Positions 7,222-12,789 of a DNA stretch of 12,789 bases are shown here, piece after piece. The notes under the pieces are model-generated. The model was not told the DNA's origin. It ran no database searches and worked only from the letters and a program-made list of their open reading frames with translations. Made by a program: the position numbers and the translations under genes. Origin of the DNA: an uncultured Clostridia bacterium (lineage in GTDB: Bacteria > Bacillota_A > Clostridia > Christensenellales > Aristaeellaceae). Position 1 is the first letter of the stretch. Each line of letters begins with the position of its first letter. Where the stretch lies: NCBI GenBank assembly GCA_946613955.1, contig CAMOGC010000027.1, positions 1-12,789 of the forward strand, written 5' to 3'.

Positions 7222-8393
7222 AGGAAAAGCTGCTGGAGGCCATCCGCTTTTTTACCCGGGAAACGCAAATCATGGACGGGCTGACCGTGGTTTGCGGCCG
7301 GAGGACGGCGGAGGGCGGCTTCCTTTCCGCCTCGGCCGGGGAGGGGCGGGACATCGGCGAAAGGACGCTGTATGACCTGGCCAGCGTGACAAAAATCTTT
7401 ACCGGCCTGTGCCTGATGCGGCTGCGGGAAGAGGGAAAGCTGGATTTTTCCCGCCGGGTAACCGACTACGCGCCGTGGTTTTCCCATCTGGGGGCGGTGA
7501 CCGTGGAACAGCTGGCGGCCTTCCAGGTGCTGTTGAAAACCCCGGAGCGGATCGACCGGATGCCCTCCCCGGATCAGGCCCGGCAGTGCCTCTGGGAAAC
7601 GACCTGCCTCGGGGCGCCGGAGGGCCGGGCGTATTCCGACATCCCGGCGATGGTGCTGAAATACGTGATCGAGGCGGCCGCGGACGAGCCGTTCTTCGAG
7701 TGCGTCCGGCGGCGGGTGCTTGAGCCCGCGGGCCTGACGGAAACCTTCGCGAAGGTGCCGGAGGATCGGATTGGGGACTGCCTGCTCTACGGGCCGGAAT
7801 ACCGGATCGAGGGGGAACGCTGGATTTGCCGGACGGATCCCCGGCGGGGCGTGCCCCATGATCAGAAGGCGGCGGCCATCCAGGGACGGGGCGGGGATCT
7901 TTGCGGCCACGCGGGGCTTTTTTCCACCGCGGCGGATCTGGAAAAGCTGGCCCAGGCGCTCCTCTCCGGGCGCATCCTCCGGCCGGAATCCCTGGCGGCC
8001 CTGGCCGTAAACCGAACCGGGCGCCAGAAGCCCGACGGAACCTATACCCAATATCTGGGATATCTTTGCTATCTGAAGCATCCGGATCAGTATTTTTCGG
8101 AGATTCCGGCGTATATGTCCCCGGCCGCCTTCGGCATCGGGGGCTTTACCGGCAACCATTTCAGCGTTGATCCGGCCACCGGCCGGTACACGGTTTTTCT
8201 GGGAAACCGGGTTCGGGACCGGCTCACGGTGCTCATTCCCGAGGCGGGAAAGCGGCGGACGGATTACGGGCTCCAGCCGGACGGGCGGGGAAGAATCCAA
8301 TGGACCGACGGCGAATGGCATCCCTCCTCCGTCGATTATGTACACCAGAAGGACGCCCACCTTCACGCGGTCATCGAAACGCTTTTTCCGTAA
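7218..8393 (+). CDS. Serine hydrolase of the beta-lactamase / penicillin-binding-protein-like fold
   Basis: The ATG at 7218 overlaps the preceding stop (ATGA) and gives 391 residues with no signal peptide or membrane segment, so the protein is probably cytoplasmic. The catalytic SxxK is in LASVTKIFTG with S56 and K59. The second motif is Y139-S140-D141 in GRAYSDIP, in place of the usual YxN. The third is H231-A-G233 in CGHAGLFSTAADL, which replaces KTG in many esterase-like members of this group. The HTSG motif common in the family is not seen where expected; the stretch there reads LAAFQVLLKTPERID. The C-terminal part has GIGGFTGNHFSVDPATG and GNRVRDR, also typical of these hydrolases. Activity may be esterase, amidase or peptidase. 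A drug-resistance beta-lactamase is unlikely, given the missing export signal. Coupling to the amino-acid kinase gene suggests a shared process, which cannot be named. Confidence 0.85.
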   Translation: MKEKLLEAIRFFTRETQIMDGLTVVCGRRTAEGGFLSASAGEGRDIGERTLYDLASVTKIFTGLCLMRLREEGKLDFSRRVTDYAPWFSHLGAVTVEQLAAFQVLLKTPERIDRMPSPDQARQCLWETTCLGAPEGRAYSDIPAMVLKYVIEAAADEPFFECVRRRVLEPAGLTETFAKVPEDRIGDCLLYGPEYRIEGERWICRTDPRRGVPHDQKAAAIQGRGGDLCGHAGLFSTAADLEKLAQALLSGRILRPESLAALAVNRTGRQKPDGTYTQYLGYLCYLKHPDQYFSEIPAYMSPAAFGIGGFTGNHFSVDPATGRYTVFLGNRVRDRLTVLIPEAGKRRTDYGLQPDGRGRIQWTDGEWHPSSVDYVHQKDAHLHAVIETLFP

Positions 8394-8498
8394 ACCCTCC
8401 GCGGACCTCCCCATGGGATCCATCGCAGCGCGAAACGCGTTCATTCCAAGGAAGCCCTCATCCGGGGACGATCTGGGACGGAAGGCGGAATCTCACCC

Positions 8499-8527
8499 TT
8501 GCGGGAAATGAAAAAGCATGATAGAAT
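8499..8527 (+). promoter_or_regulatory. Predicted sigma-A promoter with extended -10 upstream of ctsR
   Basis: A -35 element TTGCGG (8499-8504) is followed by a 17-base spacer and a -10 element TAGAAT (8522-8527). A TG one base upstream of the -10 (8519-8520) makes an extended -10. The -10 matches the consensus at 5 of 6 positions and the -35 at 3 of 6. Predicted transcription start is about 8533-8535. The stretch is also conspicuously AT-rich for this genome. Confidence 0.75.
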
Positions 8528-8532
8528 AATAA

Positions 8533-8549
8533 GGTCAAAGAAAGTCAGT
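8533..8549 (+). promoter_or_regulatory. CtsR operator
   Basis: The known CtsR site is a direct heptad repeat, (A/G)GTCAAA-NAN-(A/G)GTCAAA. Here GGTCAAA (8533-8539) is a perfect first heptad. GAA fits NAN, and AGTCAGT (8543-8549) matches 5 of 7 in the second heptad. The site begins at the predicted transcription start of the ctsR promoter, an ideal position for repression. It implies autoregulation of ctsR and the downstream ClpC gene. Confidence 0.8.
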
Positions 8550-8580
8550 CGATCGACCGGACAAAAGAGGGTGAGTTTGG

Positions 8581-9054
8581 ATGCGGATCAGCGATACCAT
8601 AGAGAGCTTTATCAAGGAGATGCTGGGGGAGGATTCCTCCGAGGTGGAGCTGAAGCGGAACGAACTGGCGGAATACTTCGGCTGCGCCCCCAGCCAGATC
8701 AACTACGTGCTGGCGACCCGGTTTTCGCCTTCCCAGGGCTATCGGACCGAAAGCCGCCGGGGCGGCGGCGGATACATCCGGATCCTGCGGATTACGGACA
8801 GCGAGGAGCAGAAGCTGACCTGGCTGGTGCGGGACCGGATCGGAGAAACGCTGACGGAGGATGAGGCGGTTCGGATCATTGCCTATCTGAAAAAAAACAA
8901 GGCCGTTTCCGACGAGGAGGCGGCCGTGATGGAGGCGGCCGTCGGAGGCCGGGCGCTGGCGATTCCGGTGACGCCGGAAATCAAGGGCGCGCTGCGGGCC
9001 CGGATTCTGAAATCCATGATTCTCGCCCTGGGGACGCAGGAAAATCCGGAATAA
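8581..9054 (+). CDS. ctsR: Transcriptional repressor CtsR (class III heat-shock regulator)
   Basis: This 157-residue protein matches the size and layout of CtsR, which represses clp genes by binding heptad repeats and is inactivated by heat or protein stress. The N-terminal winged-helix part contains ELAEYFGCAPSQINYVLATRF, the conserved DNA-recognition region. The glycine-rich wing follows, RRGGGGYIRI with R60 and G61-G64. Family knowledge: the glycine loop is the heat sensor, and the adjacent arginine is a target of the McsB arginine kinase in Bacillus/Geobacillus. The C-terminal dimerisation part ends ALRARILKSMILAL, as usual. The ATG at 8581 has a GAGGGTG ribosome binding site at 8567-8573. 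Its stop codon overlaps the ribosome binding site of the next gene. The operator just upstream supports autoregulation. The McsB target arginine is retained although no mcsB lies in this window. Confidence 0.95.
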   Translation: MRISDTIESFIKEMLGEDSSEVELKRNELAEYFGCAPSQINYVLATRFSPSQGYRTESRRGGGGYIRILRITDSEEQKLTWLVRDRIGETLTEDEAVRIIAYLKKNKAVSDEEAAVMEAAVGGRALAIPVTPEIKGALRARILKSMILALGTQENPE

Positions 9055-9070
9055 AGGAGGGAAGGCTCCG

Positions 9071-11881
9071 GTGCTGTGCGAGGAATGTCATACGAATGAA
9101 GCGAATTTTACGGTTTCCGTGATGACGGGGAACGAAACCTCCGTCCGCCATCTCTGTGCCGACTGTATGAGCCGCATGAACGCGGATCTGATGAAAGGAA
9201 ACGTCCGGAGCCTGCTGAACACGGTGCTCAGCGCCCTGCAGGCCGGAGCGCGGAATCAGGACAGAAAGGAAGTATCCATGCCGATCTTTGGCCGGTTTAC
9301 CCAGCGGGCCCAGCAGATGCTCCAGCAGGCCCAGCGCCTGGCGCTGGAGCTGCAGCAGCCCTACGTCGGCACGGAGCATCTGCTGCTGGCGCTGCTGAAA
9401 AACGACGCGGCGGTGCCGGAGGCTGTGTCCGCGCGGATGAGCTTTGATCAGGCCATCAGTGAAATCCGGGAACAGCTGAAAATCGAAGAGGAGCCCCCTG
9501 CGCCCCAGGGAACCCGGATCGAATTGAGCCCCCGGGCGAAAAAAACGCTGGAAACCAGCGTCCTGGAATCCCATCGGCTCGGCCAGAGCTACGTTTCCGT
9601 GGAGCATTTCTGGCTGGCGCTGCTGAGCAATGACGATGGGGTGGCCGGAGCCCTGATGCGCAGGGCGGGGGTGGATTTTGCCGCCGCCCGGGAGCAGATT
9701 CTGAACCAGATGCGGCAGGACGGGGAAGGCGAGGCGCCCCGGCGGAACACGGGCATGCCGCCCTTCGTAGCGTCCTTTTTCAACCAGGCCGGCCGGGGCG
9801 CCGCGCCAGAGGGAAAGAAAACGGCGCTGGATCAGTTCAGCCGGGATCTGACCGCCGCGGCGGAAAAGAACGAGCTGGATCCCGTCATCGGGCGGGACGC
9901 GGAAATCCAGCGGATTATCCAGATCCTGATCCGGCGGACGAAGAACAACCCGGTGCTGATCGGGGAGCCCGGCGTCGGCAAAAGCGCCGTGGTCGAGGGG
10001 CTGGCCCAGCGGATCGTTCAGGGCAACGTGCCGGAGATGCTCGCGGGGAAGCGGGTGCTGAGCCTGGACATGGGCTCCCTGGTGGCCGGGACGAAGTACC
10101 GGGGCGAATTCGAGGAGCGGCTCAAAAACGTGATGGACGAGCTGCACAAGGCCGGAAACGTGCTGCTGTTCATGGATGAGCTGCATACGATCATCGGGGC
10201 GGGCGCCAGCGAGGGCAGCCTGGACGCGGCCAACATTCTCAAGCCGGCTTTGAGCCGGGGGGAAATTCAGTGCATCGGCGCCACGACCCTTTCCGAATAC
10301 CGGAAGCATATCGAGAAGGACGCGGCCCTGGAGCGGCGGTTCCAGCCGGTGACCGTGGGCGAGCCCTCGGCGGAGGAAACGCTGAGCATTCTCTGCGGCC
10401 TGAGGGATAAATACGAGGCCCATCACAAGGTCCGCATTACGGACGAGGCCCTGGCGGCGGCCGTGAAGCTCAGCGACCGCTACATTTCCGACCGGTATCT
10501 GCCGGACAAGGCGGTGGATCTGATGGACGAGGCGGCCAGCCGGGTCCGGATTCAGGCCTGCACAACCCCGCCGGACGTCCGGGAGCAGGAAAAGCGGCTG
10601 GAGGCGGTCACGGTCGAAAAGAACGAGGCCATCGCCCATCAGGATTTCGAGAAGGCGGCCTCCCTGCGAGATCAGGAAAAAAGCCTGCGGGCGGAGATCG
10701 ACCGGAAGCGGACGGAATGGAACCGGAGCCAGACCACCGCGAAGGACGTGGTGACCGGGGAGGATATCGCCCAGGTGGTGTCCCTTTGGACGGGGATCCC
10801 GGTCAGCAAGATGACCGAGCGGGAGGCCCACCGGCTGATGAAGCTGGAGGAAACCCTGCACAAGCGGGTGATCGGCCAGGAAGAGGCCATCAGCGCCGTC
10901 GCCCGGGCCATCCGCCGGGCGAGAGCCGGGCTGAAGGATCCGAAACGGCCCATCGGCAGCTTCATTTTCCTGGGGCCCACGGGGGTGGGAAAAACCGAGC
11001 TGTGCCGGGCGCTGGGGGAAGCCATGTTCGGCGACGAGGACGCGGTCATCCGGCTGGACATGAGCGAATATATGGAAAAGCATACGGTCAGCAGGCTGGT
11101 GGGTTCGCCCCCCGGCTACGTGGGCTTCGAGGAAGGGGGCCAGCTGACCGAGGCGGTGCGGCGCAAGCCCTACAGCGTCGTCCTGCTGGACGAGGTGGAA
11201 AAGGCGCATCCCGATGTCTTCAATATCCTGCTCCAGATCCTGGAGGACGGGCGGCTGACGGACAATACCGGGCGGGTGGTTTCCTTCCAGAATACCATCG
11301 TCGTCATGACCTCCAACGCCGGGGCGCACGCGATCGCCGAAAACCGGACGATGGGCTTCGGCGCCGCCGGGCCCCGCAGCCTGGCGGACTATGAGGCCAT
11401 GAAGGACGCGGTAATGAAGGAGGTTAAGGAGCTTTTCCGGCCGGAATTCATTAACCGGGTCGACGAGCTGATCGTCTTCCACGCCCTGACGGAGGAGGAT
11501 ATCCTGAAGATTACGGATCTGATGCTCCGGCAGGTGGCCAGGCGGCTGGAGGAGCGCGAAATCCGCCTGACATGGGATAAGGCGGTTCGGGAAAAGCTGG
11601 CGAAGGATGGCTTTGATCCGAAATTCGGCGCGCGGCCCCTGCGCCGCCTGATTCAGCGGACGGTCGAGGATACCCTGAGCGAGGCCCTGCTGGAGGGCCG
11701 GGTGAAGCTGGGGACGCCGGTCCGTCTGACGGTGAAGGGCGGGGAGATTGCCCTGCGGGGAGAAAAGAAAACCGGCGCCCGGGATAATAAGACCGCCGGA
11801 AAGGGAAAAGCCGCGCCGGCGCGGAAACGGAAAGAGAAAGACGGAGCGCCAGAAGGGGAAAAACCGCCGGAGGGCGGGTAA
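9071..11881 (+). CDS. clpC: ClpC ATP-dependent unfoldase with N-terminal McsA-like zinc finger (in-frame fusion)
   Basis: This single 936-codon frame encodes a McsA-like zinc finger followed by complete ClpC. Residues 1-69 carry C3xxC6 and C29xxC32 and align with the start of McsA, the ClpC adaptor. McsA's second zinc finger and C-terminal UVR domain are missing. From M70 the protein is standard ClpC: Clp_N repeats beginning FTQRAQQML (76) and LSPRAKKTL (152), AAA1 with GEPGVGKS (298-305) and D369/E370, and a UVR motif near 511-546. AAA2 has GPTGVGKT (635-642) and D707/E708. The ClpP-docking loop reads MGF (761-763). A Lys/Gly/Pro-rich tail of about 40 residues (897-936) extends beyond usual ClpC ends. 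ClpC unfolds damaged or tagged proteins for ClpP in the cytoplasm. The GTG start at 9071 has AAAGGAGG at 9053-9060, overlapping the ctsR stop. A second ribosome binding site and ATG at 9265-9280 could yield ordinary 867-residue ClpC. No mcsB is present. Confidence 0.93.
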   Translation: MLCEECHTNEANFTVSVMTGNETSVRHLCADCMSRMNADLMKGNVRSLLNTVLSALQAGARNQDRKEVSMPIFGRFTQRAQQMLQQAQRLALELQQPYVGTEHLLLALLKNDAAVPEAVSARMSFDQAISEIREQLKIEEEPPAPQGTRIELSPRAKKTLETSVLESHRLGQSYVSVEHFWLALLSNDDGVAGALMRRAGVDFAAAREQILNQMRQDGEGEAPRRNTGMPPFVASFFNQAGRGAAPEGKKTALDQFSRDLTAAAEKNELDPVIGRDAEIQRIIQILIRRTKNNPVLIGEPGVGKSAVVEGLAQRIVQGNVPEMLAGKRVLSLDMGSLVAGTKYRGEFEERLKNVMDELHKAGNVLLFMDELHTIIGAGASEGSLDAANILKPALSRGEIQCIGATTLSEYRKHIEKDAALERRFQPVTVGEPSAEETLSILCGLRDKYEAHHKVRITDEALAAAVKLSDRYISDRYLPDKAVDLMDEAASRVRIQACTTPPDVREQEKRLEAVTVEKNEAIAHQDFEKAASLRDQEKSLRAEIDRKRTEWNRSQTTAKDVVTGEDIAQVVSLWTGIPVSKMTEREAHRLMKLEETLHKRVIGQEEAISAVARAIRRARAGLKDPKRPIGSFIFLGPTGVGKTELCRALGEAMFGDEDAVIRLDMSEYMEKHTVSRLVGSPPGYVGFEEGGQLTEAVRRKPYSVVLLDEVEKAHPDVFNILLQILEDGRLTDNTGRVVSFQNTIVVMTSNAGAHAIAENRTMGFGAAGPRSLADYEAMKDAVMKEVKELFRPEFINRVDELIVFHALTEEDILKITDLMLRQVARRLEEREIRLTWDKAVREKLAKDGFDPKFGARPLRRLIQRTVEDTLSEALLEGRVKLGTPVRLTVKGGEIALRGEKKTGARDNKTAGKGKAAPARKRKEKDGAPEGEKPPEGG
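9265..9280 (+). promoter_or_regulatory. Internal ribosome binding site and ATG for a stand-alone ClpC
   Basis: AAAGGAAG (9265-9272) is followed after 5 bases by ATG (9278-9280), which encodes M70 of the fusion frame. The residues after this ATG ([15 protein letters not shown]) correspond to the normal N-terminus of ClpC. Internal initiation would therefore give a standard 867-residue protein alongside the 936-residue fusion. Use of this site is inferred from spacing and complementarity only. Confidence 0.6.
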
Positions 11882-11888
11882 AATGATT

Positions 11889-11920
11889 TTCCGCCGCCCG
11901 GAAGAAAAAGGACGGCGGAA
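11889..11920 (+). other. Inverted repeat (hairpin) between clpC and araD
   Basis: TTCCGCCG (11889-11896) and CGGCGGAA (11913-11920) can form an 8-base-pair stem with a 16-base purine-rich loop. No run of T follows; instead the araD ribosome binding site AAGGAGGA (11923-11930) begins almost at once. It is therefore not a typical intrinsic terminator. It could be an RNA-processing or translation-modulating structure, or chance in GC-rich DNA. Confidence 0.4.
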
Positions 11921-11937
11921 CGAAGGAGGACAAACGC

Positions 11938-12645
11938 ATGCTGGAAGAACTGAAGAAAAAGGTTTACGAAGCGAACATGATGCTGCCCGCCTATCATCTT
12001 GTGACCTTTACATGGGGCAACGTGTCCGGCATCGATCGGGAGAAGGGGCTTTTTGTCATCAAGCCCAGCGGCGTGCCCTACGAAAAGCTCCAGCCATCCG
12101 ACATGGTGGTCATGGATCTGGAGGGCCGGAAGGTGGAGGGAGCCCTGAATCCCTCGACGGACACGGCCACCCACGCGGAGCTGTACCGCCGGTTTCCGGG
12201 GATCGGCGGCGTGGTGCACACTCATTCCCGCTGGGCGACCATCTGGGCCCAGAGCGGCCGGGACATTCCCGCCTACGGCACGACCCACGCGGATTATATT
12301 TACGGGCCGGTGCCCTGCTGCCGGGATCTGACGGAGGAGGAAGTGGAGCGGGCCTACGAGCTGGAAACCGGAAAGGTCATCGCGGCCCATTTTGAGGATA
12401 ACGGGCTGAACCCGATGCACGTGCCCTGCGCCCTGGCCCGGCATCATGGTCCCTTTGCATGGGGGAAGGATCCGACGGAGGCGGTGCATAACGCGGTGGT
12501 GCTGGAGGAAGTGGCCATGATGGCCTGGCATACGGAGGCGCTGCCCGCCACCCAGCCCCGGGAAAGCCTGCCCGAGCACGTGAAACAGAAACATTTCCTG
12601 CGCAAGCACGGCCCCAACGCCTATTACGGACAGGGGAAAGGATAA
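11938..12645 (+). CDS. araD: L-ribulose-5-phosphate 4-epimerase
   Basis: This 235-residue class II aldolase-fold enzyme interconverts L-ribulose 5-phosphate and D-xylulose 5-phosphate, linking L-arabinose use to the pentose phosphate pathway. It is close to E. coli AraD across its whole length. Landmarks are [25 protein letters not shown], and STDTATH. The zinc ligands H94 and H96 are in [14 protein letters not shown], and the third is H170 in HHGPFAWGK. The catalytic D119 is in GTTHADY, and the C-terminal NAYYGQ holds the conserved tyrosine. All expected catalytic residues are present. The ATG at 11938 has a strong AAGGAGGA ribosome binding site. It lies 56 bases after clpC, so read-through from the heat-shock operon is possible. 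No other arabinose gene is in the window. L-fuculose-phosphate aldolase relatives are a poorer fit. Confidence 0.95.
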   Translation: MLEELKKKVYEANMMLPAYHLVTFTWGNVSGIDREKGLFVIKPSGVPYEKLQPSDMVVMDLEGRKVEGALNPSTDTATHAELYRRFPGIGGVVHTHSRWATIWAQSGRDIPAYGTTHADYIYGPVPCCRDLTEEEVERAYELETGKVIAAHFEDNGLNPMHVPCALARHHGPFAWGKDPTEAVHNAVVLEEVAMMAWHTEALPATQPRESLPEHVKQKHFLRKHGPNAYYGQGKG

Positions 12646-12660
12646 TCGCGGAACGCAAAA

Positions 12661-12789
12661 GAGATGATAATGCGCCCGTGCGGAAGGGGAAACCCAATGC
12701 CTCGCCGCGGACGGAGCCCGTATGAGATCAACAAGCGCCCGTGCGGAAGGGGAAACCCGATCCCCGCGGCGGGCGGAGACCGAATGCAC
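12661..12789 (+). repeat. Tandem direct repeat, about 63-base period, running off the window edge
   Basis: A 24-base block at 12672-12695 recurs exactly at 12735-12758, an offset of 63 bases. Each copy is preceded by GAGAT (12661 and 12724) and followed by similar but diverged sequence containing GCGGACGGAGCCCGTAT or GCGGGCGGAGACCGAAT. The second downstream part is one base shorter. Two copies are visible and the array may continue to the right. The 24-base block contains GTGCGGAAGGGGAAACCC. Its role is unknown. The rest of the 144 bases after araD shows no clear terminator. Confidence 0.8.

Noticed and set aside
8413..8444. Possible terminator after the hydrolase gene (GCGCG-AAA-CGCGT hairpin)
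   Set aside because: The stem is only about four base pairs plus a wobble and no T run follows, so it is not convincing.
8981..11482. 833-codon open frame on the minus strand opposite clpC
   Set aside because: The composition is typical of antisense shadows (Leu, Pro, His, Gln, Arg), it has no motifs, and the + strand encodes an unmistakable ClpC.
11864..11890. Possible terminator at the end of clpC (CCGCC-GGAG-GGCGG then TTTT)
   Set aside because: The stem is five base pairs inside the coding sequence and the short T run is nine bases away, which is too weak to call.
12672..12758. Possible CRISPR array (24-base repeat, 39-base spacer)
   Set aside because: Only two copies are seen, and the sequence between them shares similarity with the sequence after the second copy. 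This fits a degenerate tandem repeat better than unique spacers. No cas gene is present.
11653..12789. 378-codon minus-strand frame through araD and the terminal repeat
   Set aside because: Most of it is antisense to AraD and ClpC. The repeated VSPSARA only reflects the DNA repeat.

Overview
The window is GC-rich (I estimate well over 60% G+C) and almost entirely coding, with all recognised genes on the + strand. The gene content points to a high-GC member of the Firmicutes, class Clostridia or close to it. The main reasons are a CtsR repressor with a CtsR-type operator, a ClpC unfoldase, MutS2 with an Smr domain, and strong AGGAGG-type ribosome binding sites. A gut or rumen clostridial lineage is my guess from the general look of the proteins and is not shown by the sequence.

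Layout, left to right. (1) Positions 3-884 are the C-terminal part of a U32-peptidase/RlhA-like protein, cut by the window edge. mutS2 follows after 6 bases (891-3347). (2) A 170-base purine-rich spacer leads to a two-component pair, an OmpR/PhoB-type regulator (3518-4210) and a membrane histidine kinase (4221-5678). The kinase gene overlaps a shikimate kinase gene (aroK, 5675-6190). (3) A 206-base spacer carrying an imperfect 64-base-period duplication precedes an amino-acid-kinase-family gene (6397-7221). That gene overlaps a beta-lactamase-fold serine hydrolase gene (7218-8393). (4) A clear promoter with an extended -10 and a CtsR operator at the predicted transcription start drives ctsR (8581-9054). 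The next gene is one continuous frame (9071-11881) that joins a McsA-like zinc finger to a complete ClpC. (5) araD, L-ribulose-5-phosphate 4-epimerase, is at 11938-12645. The window ends in a tandem repeat of about 63 bases.

How the genes work together. ctsR and the McsA-ClpC gene form an autoregulated protein-quality-control operon. In the classical ctsR-mcsA-mcsB-clpC operon, McsA is a separate adaptor and McsB is the arginine kinase. Here mcsB is absent from the locus, and only the first zinc finger of McsA remains, joined in frame to ClpC. A well-placed ribosome binding site and ATG at the junction suggest that both a fused and an ordinary ClpC may be made. This is the most interesting feature of the window. 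The regulator, kinase and aroK genes look co-transcribed, and the amino-acid kinase and hydrolase genes are translationally coupled, but no common pathway for them is evident.

A secondary theme is recurrent Lys/Glu/Gly/Pro-rich, purine-rich filler. It appears in protein linkers (MutS2, the ClpC tail, the U32 protein) and in the intergenic spacers. No tRNA, rRNA, insertion sequence, integrase, CRISPR array or convincing intrinsic terminator was seen.
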